The notes under the pieces are model-generated. The model saw only the letters and a list, made by a program, of their open reading frames with translations, ran no database searches and had not been told where the DNA came from. Of a DNA stretch of 64,000 bases, positions 1 to 11,110 are shown in pieces; position 1 is the first letter of the stretch; every line of letters starts with the position of its first letter. The DNA comes from Liolophura sinensis (taxonomy: Eukaryota > Mollusca > Polyplacophora > Chitonida > Chitonidae), in assembly GCF_032854445.1 (NCBI RefSeq), contig NC_088297.1:8545375-8609374 (forward strand). Reading direction: 5' to 3'. Made by a program: the position numbers and the translations under genes.

Positions 1-214
1 TGTGGGACATCTTGTTGACCTACTTGTAGCAATATTGATTAAGATCGGCAAAATACGTGTTCTTGATTGACAGTTTGGAAAGCGCTATGGCTAAAGTGAT
101 ACCCAATATGTGAGGTAACACTTTTATGACATGGATGAGTGAGGAAAACCCCATGGATTTCACCGATGTATAAATAATAAAAACTGATATTTCACCTTTA
201 TATAGACGCTAAAG

Positions 215-260
215 ATATTCTTGAATACGGCGTAAAACACCAGTCAAGTAAAGAAATAAA
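215..260 (+). repeat. SINE family A, 3' tail fragment
   Basis: Only the terminal part of the family is present: the ATTCTTGAATACGGCG block, AAAACACCAGTCAAG and a short A-rich tail. The rest of bases 1-586 shows nothing recognisable. Confidence 0.75.
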
Positions 261-586
261 TTCTAAAAGCAAATCTTCCTTTCAAGCATCCTTTTATCTG
301 TGGAAATGAACACCACGGGCAGATAATATTTGCTTACTGCCCACAGTTGACAGCAGTATGGAATAAGCAACAATGGAATAATAAAGTCTATTGTGAAGTA
401 TTTTCAAGAAGCCAATATGCGTTTTGGTTTTGTTTTATAAATAATTTTGTATTAGGATAAGACGGATATTAAGATATAAGATACAACTGTCCTCAGAACT
501 TTTATATGTTTTTTTTTTACTTAAAAAATTACCAAATTTGATTTCATCATTAATTAATTGCTCAAACCCTTCTGAACTTGTTACAG

Positions 587-750
587 GAGAAAAGAAAATT
601 AAAGACTTTCTCCGAGGGAGTAATATAATGGAAGACCTTCAGCTTGATCAAGCATGGGACATTATGAAAGTTAAGGTGTTCAATGAAAGAACGAGGAGGA
701 AGGTAGCAGCCAAGAAAATGATGAAAAAAAAATTAAAATATCTTCACTGA
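587..750 (+). CDS. candidate 3'-terminal coding exon, unidentified gene
   Basis: An acceptor-like TTGTTACAG ends at 586 and is followed by an open frame that reads EKKIKDFLRG, then MEDLQLDQAWDIMKVK, and closes with a lysine/arginine-rich tail (KKMMKKKLKYLH) and TGA at 748-750. The codons look protein-like and the basic C-terminus would suit a nucleic-acid-binding or ribosome-associated protein, but I do not recognise the family. Reading through the acceptor, the first codon is split (phase 1), so the preceding exon would lie upstream of this window or in bases 1-536, where I see no matching exon. It may equally be chance: the ORF is only 53 codons after the acceptor. Confidence 0.33.
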
Positions 751-1689
751 GTTGAGCAATACATCATCTAAGTACATGCATTTAAATTTGACATGCAGCT
801 TTAGGCTTTTGTAACTCATTGCTTCTGGAGCATTCCATGGGAAATAACCCAGAGTGTCTCGGGTTACCATCTCAGATTTGATAGCAGGTATGAACATGCG
901 TCTGATGAGCACATGCGAAATCTTAAATTTTGAAATATGGCCTCTGAAAAAAAAAACTCTTCAGCTTCAGAGGGCATTATACCAGATACATTTGTGCTTG
1001 TGTGTACAAATATGAAATTGTTCATGGGTACTGTTTGGTAACTATAGATAATGGAAAGTAAGTCATATCTTGGACATGGTCATCAATTTATAGTGTGCTG
1101 AACTTAGCATTTCAATCAGTTTTAAATTTTGGGAGCGAGACGTGGAAGTCCACAGAGAAAAACGTTGCAGTTTTGCCTTCATTTTAAACAATTCTGTTGG
1201 TTCTGTTACTGGGCTATCACAAATAAAAATGATAACCATTTATAGACGAATTATTTCGGTGAGAAAATTGGCTGGCCTGGAATGCAACCTTAAAATGACT
1301 TTATGATTTCGATGATTCAAACCTGAATCTTGCAAACATCAAAATTTCTCAGTATTGTCTACAGCCCTTAATAGATCTAACATATATATTATGATTAGCT
1401 TGATTCATAGTTAACCACTCACCACTGATTCCCAAGACGTGTGCCTCACTGCTGAAAACGTAGAGTTACTTACTTATCAATCTTTAAAGTCTGGTTCCAA
1501 TTTCAAGAAAAAATAGTATTATATAACCAATGATTCACTATTGTGACCAGGATTCAAGTTGTTCTGCTGTAAGTAAGGATGAACATACATCTTGGAAATT
1601 TTAATGTATGTATATATTATTAATTGTTTAAACTGAAAGATTTTTTGTGATGTGGCAGTATCTATTGCTAATTTTTCAGATCAATGTAG
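751..1689. other. no gene recognised
   Basis: AT-rich unique sequence. If the exon ending at 750 is real this is its 3' UTR; an AATAAA hexamer occurs near 1222. Nothing else is seen. Confidence 0.5.
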
Positions 1690-2510
1690 CATTGACGTGT
1701 TTCGAGAGTTTGATCTCACCAGTGTTGTGAGGTGGTAGCATATTCAGCTAACTTGTAAGGTCACTGCCAGAGTAAAGATTACATGCTTCAAGATTTTGAT
1801 CTCACCAATGTTTACGTTTGAGGCGGTAATGTATATACCATACTTGTGAGAAGACAGCCAGGATTAGTGATGAGATGTTTCAAGATTTTGATCTCACAAG
1901 TGTTTACTATATTAATGTCTATACAGTAGCTTACTTGTGAGGCCATAGCCCTTTTGGTGATGACATACATCCAGATTTTGATCTCACAAGTGTTTACGTG
2001 TTAGGTTGTAGCTTACTTGTGAGGCCATAGCCAAATACAGTGATGATATGCATCAAGATTTTGATTTCACAAGTGTTTACGTGTAAGGTGGTAATGTCTA
2101 TACAGTAGCTTACTTGTGAAGCCAGAGCCAACATAGTGATAACATCCTCCAAGGTTATCATCTCATCAGTGTTTGAGTGGTAATAATATGTACAGCTTAC
2201 TTGTGACGTGGTGATGTACTGTATATTGCTAACTTGTGACATCATGACAAATATAATGTTGGCACGCTTTAAGATTTAATTCTTATCAGTGTTTACTTAT
2301 AAAGATGGTAATATTTATGAGAGATAATTATAGTGTTGGCATTACTCATAATTGGATATTATTAGTATTTACTTGTGAGGTGGTAATATATGTAGTTAAG
2401 CTGTGAGATCATTGCCAGTGTAGTGATAACAAGATTTAGATATTAATAATCCTTATTCAGTTCAATTCTGAGGTTGTTGCCAATAATTATTAATTAATAT
2501 ACCTCAAGAT
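1690..2510 (+). repeat. degenerate tandem repeat, ~90-bp unit
   Basis: A block containing AAGATTTTGATCTCAC, then AGTGTTTACGTGT, a GTAATGTCTATACAGTAGC-type stretch and CTTACTTGTGAGGCCA recurs about every 80-100 bp, at least seven times (blocks near 1703, 1789, 1879, 1970, 2051, 2150 and 2267). Copies become more diverged toward both ends. The short minus-strand ORF inside it is repeat-derived. Confidence 0.85.
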
Positions 2511-3549
2511 TTTGATATGGCTGGAAGTAATCTGTTAACCACCAGTCTTGTGATGGCGTTAAAAATACAGGTGATATTTTGGTATCAGGATTAGCCAGTG
2601 CAATAACAATGTGGGGTTTTCACAAACAAGCACATTCGTGCATCCTGAAATTAAGATTATGGTGAGAAAAGTGTTCCTTTATGAAGTGACATGACAACTT
2701 GCTGGGTTGTGGCCGTTATGGCTGACTAATGACCAGCATTCACCTGTGAGAGTTTAAGGTGGACAGTATTTCTTTGAAGTTCACTTGACCCAGTCCAGTT
2801 TCACGACAGATATACACATGTAAACAGGACTGTATGTTGAAAGTCATGACTTATTGCCATAAGGTCATAGACAGGGGCTGTACAGTTTCTTGAAGGATCT
2901 TCAATGTCCATGTAAAGTGAAATGTGTGGATTTCAAGTTTTTGTTTATTGTGAATGTGGATAATTGTTCTTAAGTTTTGCGTTGTGAAAACTTAAGAAAT
3001 AATATCACAGGAAAATCATTAATTCTGTTAGCAAACCATTGGCTGGATCACCGGCCACCATTAAATATGAGTAACTATGATGGTACTATATAGCCCAGAC
3101 CTTCCTGACAGCCAAAAAACTTTGGCTCTGAGAAGTACTTCAAAATTTGATATTCAGTATCCGGTAAGCTGAATGAAGTCTGCATGATTTTTTGTTTTGG
3201 AATATCTGGCAACCCTGAGTAAATTTTCTGGGTCTTCCGTGAACTTTTGTGTACATGTTGTTGACAATACCAGATAAGATTGCTTTGTTGGATAAAAATT
3301 GTTGTGTTGATTTATTTAAGATGTTTGATGAAAATAAACGAGTTATCCATTACCTACAGCTTTCAGGTACTGATTTAATTGTGCCCATTTTTCGTCGTGG
3401 TCTATTAAAGATGCTCACTAGCCCTTCTCCATCATGGTCATGGGCACGATTCAGTACCGGCTTTAAGTGAGAAAGCCTGTAAGTATAGCTTGCTGAGGAG
3501 CGTGGGTTGCATTGCTTCCATCATAATATACTTGCTATATGAATGTGAT
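2511..3549. other. no gene recognised
   Basis: Unique AT-rich DNA between the tandem repeat and the LINE. The short ORF at 3249-3470 has no recognisable domain and no clear splice context. Confidence 0.5.
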
Positions 3550-3644
3550 GTTGTTCTTTTTTTTCTTCCACCAATCAGAATCCATGTTTGATTTCATTCT
3601 TTGTCATCCATAAGCACATATCAGGCATATTCAAAACTTCACGC

Positions 3645-6600
3645 TTATGATATTTCTGAGTCTAAAATGTCAAAATTTTCCCATCGCTTTGAGAATTCAT
3701 CTTGTTTTCCGGTTACTTCAGATATATATTTTTCTAACCTGTAGTAGTTCGCTGTATATTTGATCAGATGCTTTAGATTCATTTTGGTTTTGTTTTGTCT
3801 TTTATCAAACATGTACTTTTTAGCTAGAACCATCAGTAAATTTAAACATGTCAGGTTTTCCTGTCTCGCCCCATCCCATAATTATAATTTTAGGCGTCAT
3901 TTTTGCTAGGTCCCTCAAAAACCTTATATTATTTGCGTACCACTGGGAAATGAAAAAACTCTGTCCCCGATAGCAGAAGTTGTACCATAAGAGTTCATCA
4001 AGTATATTTCTGATGCATTTATTATTCATTTTTTGTGTAAACGCTTCCCATGCCTTTAGTGTATCTACCCAGAAAGGGTCGCCTATTCTTATTGTTATTT
4101 ACGGAATATATTTGCCACCTAAAGTGGACAGTCTTTCCAAGTCATTTGGACAAAAAACTTACACTTTGCCATTTCCCTTTCGCGAGATGTAGTCTTCTCA
4201 TCCAAGACATTTTAACCGGCCCGGATAGCACAGTTGGTAGAGCGTTCGTTTCGGGACCGGTAGATCCAGGATCAATCCTTGATCGAGTCACACCTAAGAC
4301 TTTAAAAGAGGAAGTTGTAACTTCCTCGCTTGGCGTTCAGCATGAAGACTGGTTGAGTGCAACGACTGGTTGACCCGTATCAGTATAATGGCTCGGGGTA
4401 AGTCGTCTCAGTGAAGCTGCACTAAATAAAAGAGCGTTGGAAATCCGTCCTGCAACAAGGAGGCACATTACACGTACATGCACCCTAATGATTCCTTCGT
4501 CGTCATATGACTGAAAAATTGTTGAGTACGACGTTAAACCCCAAGCACTCACTCACTCATTCCAAGACATTTTAGTGATTGTACAAATGGCATTAAATTT
4601 ACCATACGAAGTCAACCTTCATCGTAGTTTCTGTTTAAGATTGATCTTTGTATCCTATCGGGATCGTCGTTCCATATGAATTTATAAAACAGTACATTTA
4701 TATCTTTCAGGATACTGTCAGGTACGTTTGGAAGGGAAAGAAACAAATGAATTAATTTTGACAAAGCTAGGGATTTTATAACTGTTATTTTTCCTAGTAA
4801 TGATAGGTTCCTGATTCTCCACCCTTGAAGGTCATTTTTCAAGTCTTCTATTCTGGCAAGTTTTTTTTTTCCATATTCTGTTAAAATCCACCGTTAAAAA
4901 ATTTATGCCCAGTATGTTTAGTTTCTCGACCCAATCTAATTTAACCAAGTAACATAATCTTAAATTTGAGCCCGAGAGAGATCCTATCCACGCAGCCTTG
5001 ATTTTTTCTGTGTTCATTTTTAACCCCGAGCATTCATAATATGTACCTAAGCAAGTTAGTACCTCCGAAAGTGACTTTTCAGATCCATCCAAAAATAGCT
5101 GAGTATCATCAGCATTTTGGCTTATGTTATGTTCTGTGTCATTTATGAATAGTCCCCTTTATGTTATTATTGCTTCGTATCATTGAACCCAAAATCTGGG
5201 CACATAAGAGAAAAAGATATGGAGAAATGGGCCCGCCCTGAATGCGGGCAGAGATATCTGTATGAAACAATTTAAACCATGGTCTCATATCTCATTTCCA
5301 AAATTGAACGTCATAAGCACTTCTTCCATGAATTTCAAGGAGATAGAATCGAAGGCTTTCTCAAAATCGACAGATAGTAGAAGTCCAGGATTCCTTTGTC
5401 TTTGGTTTCGAAACTGATGTCCTAAATTAGACGTATATTTTCTGCGATACATCTTCCAGAGGTAAAACCTTTCCGGTCTTATCATTTATGATGTCATCAA
5501 GGACAAGTTTTAGCATATTTGCAATGCAAGCCCTGTATATTTTATAATTTACGTTTAACAGAGTAATGGGGCGTCAGTGTTTTTAAGTTGTTTCTTGGTT
5601 TATTTGGTTTAGGTAAGCATGTTATAATTCCTTGCTTTTGAGATATTGACAATTCGTCTTTTGCAAAACCTTCATTGCCTGATCCTGTCCAACGTCTTTC
5701 CACAACATTTTATAAAATTTCACCGGAAAACCATCCATTCCTGCAGTTTTGTCGTTTTTCATATTTCTCAAGGCTGTCGTTAATTCTCTGAAGGTCAGAA
5801 AGCCTTCTAATCTGGCTGCCTCCCTATTCGGGAGTCTGTCTAGTTTTATATCTTTCAAAAATCCCCTAAGGTCATTTCTCTCCTCACCTGTTTTCCTATA
5901 CAAATTTGAGTAATAATTGTTTTGCGCAGCTAAAATTTCCGACGTTTGATATATTTCTTTTCCGTCACCAAGTGTTAATTTTGAAATCAGTTTGTTTGTA
6001 TAATTTCTCTTCTCCAGTTCCAAAAAATATTTTGTCGGTTTTTCTCCATATTCAATTTTGTTTGCCTTTGATCTGATTAAAATGGCTTCCATCTCTTTTT
6101 CTCACGGCTTTTCGTATCCTATTTTCAGATTATTCACTCTGTCGAGCTTTAAATCAGTTACATTCATAAAATTGCCTTGAATTTCTTTTTCTAGTAGTTC
6201 AATTTCTTTCTCCAATTCTGTTTCTCTGCTTTGTTCATTCTTTGTTGATGAATATTTTATTGATTCTCCTCTTAGTTTCATTAGCAGAATTTCTAAAAAT
6301 AAGGGGTCACTAATGCAAAACTGTAGTCGTTCTTTGGGAATATTTTTTAAAATTTTCTCTGTTGTAAACTAGGGGACAATATTCGTCTTTTGTTTGGTTA
6401 ATGGTGTTTTTTATTAAATCGATGTAAGTTTGGTCTTTTAAGAGTGAACAGTTTAATTTCCAGTAACCCCTACCACGGTCACAGTTTACGAATTTACACT
6501 TTAGTGCTACTGCGGAGTGGTCACTCCTATAACCTGGAATGATTTCCGATTTTGTAGACATATTGAAAATATCCTTTGACACCAAGAAAAAATCGAGTCT

Positions 6601-6992
6601 AGCTTGTTTTTTTTTCGGATTCTTGCGTGGCCATGTGTATTGTCTGTCTCCGTCATGCATTTGCCTCCAAGCATCTGTATATTCTTTCTTATTTATGAGA
6701 TTCAATACCTTCTGTCTGGCTATAGAAATAATTACATGCTGATAATTATGAGTGTTTTTTTCAGGATCGACAACTAAATTCCAGTCCCCACAGATGATTA
6801 CAGAGGGATTAGATATTTCTTAAATTTTTTAAAATTGCATTATAGAAAGATGGTTTATCTCTGTTTGGTCCATATGTATAAGGTTACGGGGACATGGTGG
6901 ATATATAGGTCTATAATAATATGACCGCCATTTTAAGAATATTTCTATAAGTAGGGTCACTATATGTATCCTGCAAGCAAATAATGGAGTAT
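3645..6992 (-). pseudogene. LINE ORF2 (endonuclease-reverse transcriptase), broken
   Basis: The reading frame is split by stops and frameshifts into at least six pieces: about 6992-6735, 6705-6310, 6092-5622, 5485-5285, 5140-4612 and 4029-3645. The endonuclease C-terminal SDHSAVALKCKF motif is recognisable near 6520. The reverse-transcriptase catalytic box, usually Y-A-D-D in this superfamily, reads N-A-D-D at 5105-5120, so the tyrosine codon is lost as well. The copy cannot encode an active enzyme. L1 and Tx1 clades are hard to separate by eye. Confidence 0.85.
4215..4560 (+). mobile_element. SINE family B, full-length, nested in LINE
   Basis: A tRNA-like head carries an A box (GATAGCACAGTTGGTAGAGC) and a B-box-like GATCAATCC. 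The body ends in TTGTTGAGTACGACGTTAAA and a (CACT)n tail. It is flanked by identical 14-bp target-site duplications, TCCAAGACATTTTA, at 4201-4214 and 4561-4574. It splits LINE coding sequence, so it is younger than the LINE. Confidence 0.93.
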
Positions 6993-7016
6993 TTTTTCTT
7001 TCTAAAAAAATTGGCA

Positions 7017-7225
7017 CCAATGTGGTCGCTGTGAGTTCAAGTCCAGCTCATGCTGGCTTCCTCTCCGGCCGTATGTGGGAAGGTCAGCCAGCAACCTGCG
7101 GATGGTCGTGGGTTTCCGCCGGGCTCTGCCCGGTTTCCACCCACCACAATGCTGGCCGCCGTCGTACAAGTGAAATATTCTTGAGTACGGTGTAAAACAC
7201 CAATCAAGTAAATAAATAAACAAAA
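7017..7225 (+). mobile_element. SINE family A, 5'-truncated
   Basis: Starts inside the tRNA-like head (ACCAATGTGGTCGCTGTGAG, then the B box GTTCAAGTCC). It continues through the conserved body to TTGAGTACGGTGTAAAACAC and an AAAT-type tail. It sits directly against the 5' end of the LINE. Confidence 0.9.
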
Positions 7226-7834
7226 GTCCTAACTTCAAAATAGGTTAATAGCCGTCTTAAAATTGTGACTTGCCATGAGCATTTTTATTTTCATAATTAA
7301 AGTTTTCTTTGACCTTCATGACAAAACTGAAAATTGCTTATACCGTTTAAATCCACATCTAAGTTCAAAAGTATGTATGCACACACACGCTTTTTTGCTG
7401 CGCTAGCACGCTTATCTTCTCAGCCACTCTCTATGTACTCACTCCAATAATACATGTATCATTTATACTAAATGTCGTCAAGTCAACATTGTTGCTCGAT
7501 ACTGTATTCTAAATACTTTTCCGGATATGGGCTGCGAGGAACCAGTATGGGGGGGTTTATCTTTCAATCCTGCATTTTACGCGTCACAAAATTTCATGAT
7601 GGATAATGAGACACTAAACCATGCATGGGCAACGGCCGACTCTGGTTTTATAGTTTAATCGCTACGATTTGCATGATCGCGAAGCTGAGCCGATTTCGTT
7701 CCACTTGGACGCGTGTCTTTGTCCAGTCCAAGCTGATGTTCACCAGTTTTCACAGGTCTTGTTTGTTTTGCGAGGCAGACAGTCGAGTTTGAACGGATTT
7801 TATTGAGGAATTTAACGGATTTACACGGCTGATT
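7226..7834. promoter_or_regulatory. upstream region of forkhead gene 1
   Basis: Unique sequence with no repeat. It must hold the 5' UTR and the promoter, but no strong TATA box is seen; TTTTATAG near 7647 is a weak candidate. Confidence 0.3.
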
Positions 7835-8391
7835 ATGAACGCGAAACGAAAATATGAAGATCTTCTTGAAAAGGATGTGCAAGCTGTTCAGAATTTACTA
7901 AAATTGGAACCATGTAGTTCGGTGAAATTCCTTAAAGCCGATTTTGAGGTGCAGGGAGAGCATGGACCATTGCAGAATCAGTACTCGAGGGGCAGCCTCA
8001 CTGCACTGTTGGCAGCGAAGCACGCTTTCCAGAACAGCACGGGACATGGATCATCCCCAGAGGAGGGGACAAAAGTGGTGACTGAAAGCGATCTGCGAAG
8101 AGTCATTGCCGAATTTGTGGACTTCTACGAGAGACTGGACACCACTGATCTTGTCAATCGGAAACCAAATTACTCTTACACAGAACTGATTTTTCTGGCC
8201 TTGATGAGGTCTCCGAACTTTTGCCTTCCCATACACGAGATTTACCGTTATATTCGTTCGCGATTCGCCTTTTTCAGGAGATACAAGAAGGAACACTGGA
8301 AAAGCGCTGTCCGCCACAGTCTGTCCAAGACGAGGTGTTTTACCAAAATAGGCGACAAGAATCTGAAACAGAAATCCGGAATTTTCAAACG
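7835..8391 (+). CDS. forkhead gene 1, exon 1
   Basis: Starts at ATG 7835 and ends at AAACG before the donor GTAAGT (8392). The 557 nt leave two bases of a split Arg codon. It encodes the N-terminal region and helices 1-3 of the forkhead domain. Confidence 0.9.
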
Positions 8392-10202
8392 GTAAGTGTC
8401 AGACGGAAACGTTTCATAGTTTCGAGCACCCGGGTTTCGGGTAAGGAGAAAGTGATAGATAACATGGAGCTAAACGGACGAAATGATGATTTTTGCCGAT
8501 TTCTAAAGTTTAAAAAGTACAACTTAACAATAAGACTTTCAATGTGTGAAGGCTAGGCACGTTCTGATTACTTTAACAGAAAGCATTTCGAATATAGTGA
8601 GGTTTAGGCTGCAGTGTTCACATGTAACCTTCCTCGTCACTATTAACATCAATTCATTCATGCATGGCTAAATGAGGCTGGCCAAATATGGAAGAGGCCC
8701 TTTTCAAATGTAGTCCACGTGATAAAAGTATGTGACACACACACATGCGCATTCAACTCTCACCGTGTTCATCTGTTTTAAACATGTAAAAAACACATTC
8801 TATCACAATTCTAGAGGTCTGGTGGTATAAGCATCCGACTACGGACCCAACATGCTCTCTGGTGGAAGTTTGAATCCAGCGCTTTTCAAAACAAGCACAG
8901 AAATGACTTTCTAAAATGTGACAGTGTCTTGTGACAGACTTGACTGAAGAACGTCGTACTTTACACGCTGTTTTCTTTGTGTGTAAATTGAACATTTCCC
9001 TTCATTTTTAACCAATGAAAATCCAGTAAAAGCACGTGACTGGGAAAACTAGTGACGTCAAATGTCTTTGGAAACCAACCCGTAAACAGCACCCTAATCT
9101 AAGAGTTGATCGAAGGACGTCGTACTTTACACGCTGTTTTCTTTATATGTAAATCGAACATTTCCCTTCATTTTTAACCAGTGAAAAACCAGTAAAGGCA
9201 CGTGACTGGGGAAACTAATGACGTCAAAAGTCTTTTGAAAATCAACCCGTAAACAGCACCCTAGTCTTCATGATTCTCCGCACACTTGAGTTAATCAACA
9301 TCACTTTTGCTGATGACTTTATTTCCAGAGCATGCTACCTCTGGACCATCGTCCCTAAAAGCCTGTCCAACTTCGCCAGGGGAGACTACCGAGCTAGCAT
9401 GGACTTGGCGGCCAGGATCAATGTTCTCAGATGGGCTTTTAAGGAGGTGGACGCTCAGGAATTCTGGAATAAATGTGCGGACGCCGTCGAAGCGGTTGTG
9501 GAATCGTTAAAAAAGGACCTGGAAGGCGAATACGCGTTAGAAGACTTCCAAAAGCAGGTGTGCGTTTTGCCACAGGGTTCTAATTCTCAACCTACTTGGA
9601 GAGAAGAACCTGCAGATCAGGTAACGCCTGCGTCGTTTCGGCATGGCGAAGATCTACGAGAAGGTTCTTTTCGGAGAACAGATCAACTGAATTCTTCCGA
9701 GTCTTTTGTCGGGACATCTCCAACATCCTGGTATGTCCCGACGTCTTCTGGTAGTCCTTTTCCAAGCGAAACGGACAGCGATGTTACCTACTCCTCCAAC
9801 CCTCCAGACAGTGGTCATGAGACCCTGGGGGAACTGTCTAGCCCAGAGGAACTATACAGGCAGTTCAATTACTACCAGGGTCAGCACTGTAGCCCCGAAC
9901 TACAGTCACCCGTACAATGCTTCACGCAATGGCCGATGGGACAAAATTCTGTCACGCACAGTTTTCTCCCTGTATCGGAAGTGACGGTAGATGGAATTTC
10001 GACATCACCTCAGTCGCCGTTACAGCTTCCGTTCCAGGGTGAAGCGGACTCTGGGCTGTTGGCATTTCCAAGCATCTTAAACTGTTCAGATGTTCTGGCT
10101 AACGGCTTTGAATTTGCTTGTGAGTCGTTCGGAAGCAAAGACCCCATATCCGACTACCATGAATCCCTGGACATCAACCAATCTACATTTTCATATTTGT
10201 AG
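7835..10202 (+). CDS. divergent forkhead transcription factor (FoxN/FoxR-like), paralog 1
   Basis: Two exons, 7835-8391 and 9329-10202, give a 476-residue protein; the intron is GT-AG and phase 2. The forkhead domain runs from about residue 109 to 210: NRKPNYSYTELIFLALMRSP, LPIHEIYRYI, then the recognition helix W165-K-S-A-V-R-H-S-L-S174. After the intron come wing residues LWTIVPKSLSNFARGDYR. LIFxA, LPxxxIY and LW before the wing resemble FoxN and FoxR more than FoxA-type proteins, but the placement is tentative. Residues 210-476 are Ser/Pro/acid-rich without a domain, as in many Fox activation regions. The N-terminus shares AKRKY with paralog 2 at 17.4 kb, which supports this start. It is expected to be a nuclear sequence-specific DNA-binding regulator. 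The canonical recognition-helix Asn is Ser here. Confidence 0.9.
8816..8882 (+). repeat. tRNA-like SINE head remnant in intron
   Basis: An A-box-like TGGTGGTATAAGCATCC and a B-box-like GTTTGAATCC lie about 33 bp apart. The following sequence does not match SINE families A, B or C, so this is either a fourth, decayed family or chance. Confidence 0.3.
8938..9267 (+). repeat. two-copy ~165-bp tandem duplication in forkhead 1 intron
   Basis: Copy 1 (8938-9100) and copy 2 (9104-9267) are about 90% alike. Each carries a CACGTG E-box (9033-9038; 9199-9204) and, 14 bp on, a perfect TGACGTCA cAMP-response-type palindrome (9053-9060; 9219-9226). Copy 2 ends about 60 bp before the splice acceptor. An intronic regulatory element is plausible but inferred only. 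Confidence 0.85.
9329..10202 (+). CDS. forkhead gene 1, exon 2
   Basis: Begins after the acceptor TTATTTCCAG; the first base completes the Arg codon and the frame reads ACYLWTIVPKS onward to TAG at 10200-10202. It encodes the wing end of the forkhead domain and the long low-complexity C-terminus. Confidence 0.9.
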
Positions 10203-10837
10203 ATCTTAAGGGCTCGACGATCATAAGAGCATAAATTATAATTACCGTTATTCACAATTTGTCAATCAACTATTTGGCAATCCGGTTGTCCGCGCACAAC
10301 TCCTCGTCAAAATGATACAACAATGAAAAAAAAATCTGACGTCTTTTTTTATGTGCTGTTCAAAATTAGTGCTAATACTTTGTGAATGCGGTTTGTCTCT
10401 CAACTTGTATATACATGTATATACGTATCTTTGTGATGTGTGTTTATAATTTTTTTAAAACGTCATCTTAAAAAGATCTTCACTCCAACTCACTCACACG
10501 GAACAAACCAAAGCCGCTTTGAGTAATGCTTGTGTTATTGACCCAGTTTTTGATAAGTATCGCTGTTAACTTACATGTATATATTTAGATTTTGTTCTTT
10601 TTGATTTTAAGAATTTTTTTTACATCTCTAGTGAGTTATTTGAAATAATTCCATCAAATTTGATATGATACAGGTTGCCAAAATTTGTTAGAAGTCACGA
10701 GTGATTAATCTTTATAACGTTAATATATTTGTTAAAATAGAAACGGATGTAAGTTGGTGAAATTCTAATGTCCAGTTCCGTGAAAAAAACGCATAAAATA
10801 TGACCAAAATAAATCAAAATCAACATTAATTCCTTTC
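10203..10837. other. 3' flank of forkhead gene 1
   Basis: AT-rich, no ORF of note. An AATAAA near 10808 could serve as a polyadenylation signal. A TACATGTA octamer occurs near 10412 and another near 10572. Confidence 0.4.
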
Positions 10838-10847
10838 GAACTAAGTG

Positions 10848-11100
10848 GTTGGTTAGCGCGCTAGCGCAGCGCAATGACCCAGGAGTCTCTCACCAATGCG
10901 GTCGCTGTGAGTTCAAGTCCAGCTCATACTGGCTTCCTCTCCGGCCGTACGTGGGAAGGTCTGCCAGCAACCTGCGGATGGTCGTGGGTTTCCGCCGGGC
11001 TCTGCTTGGTTTCCACCCACCATAATGCTGGTCGCCGTCGTATAAGTGAAATATTCTTGAGTACGGCGTAAAACACCAATCAAATAAACAAATAAATTTA
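10848..11100 (+). mobile_element. SINE family A with target-site duplication
   Basis: Runs from GGTTAGCGCGCTAGCGCAGC through the B box GTTCAAGTCC to AAACACCAATCAAATAAAC. It is flanked by identical 10-bp copies of GAACTAAGTG (10838-10847 and 11101-11110). The 5' end starts inside the A box, so it is slightly truncated. Confidence 0.92.
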
Positions 11101-11110
11101 GAACTAAGTG

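Larger units (their letters stand above)
3550..7016 (-). mobile_element. L1/Tx1-like non-LTR retrotransposon, decayed
   Basis: Minus-strand fragments follow the order of a LINE ORF2. An endonuclease part comes first (IICLQDTY near 6985, ICGDWNLVVDPEKN near 6790-6750, TWPRKNPKKKQARLDFFLVS near 6590-6650). A reverse-transcriptase part follows (GEKPTKYFLELEKR, NDKTAGMDGFPVKFYK, LLLSVDFEKAFDSI, ADDTQLFLDGS), then a C-terminal part reaching about 3645. The 5' end is cut at the start of the endonuclease, where a SINE abuts. A T-run near 3555 could be the reverse complement of the poly-A tail. The element is interrupted by a SINE at 4215-4560. Confidence 0.9.

Noticed and set aside
10874-11071. Recurring short ORFs starting MTQESLTNAVAVSSS-like (also at 27.2, 31.8, 61.9 kb)
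   Set aside because: They are translations of SINE family A in one frame; similarity follows the SINE, not a gene.
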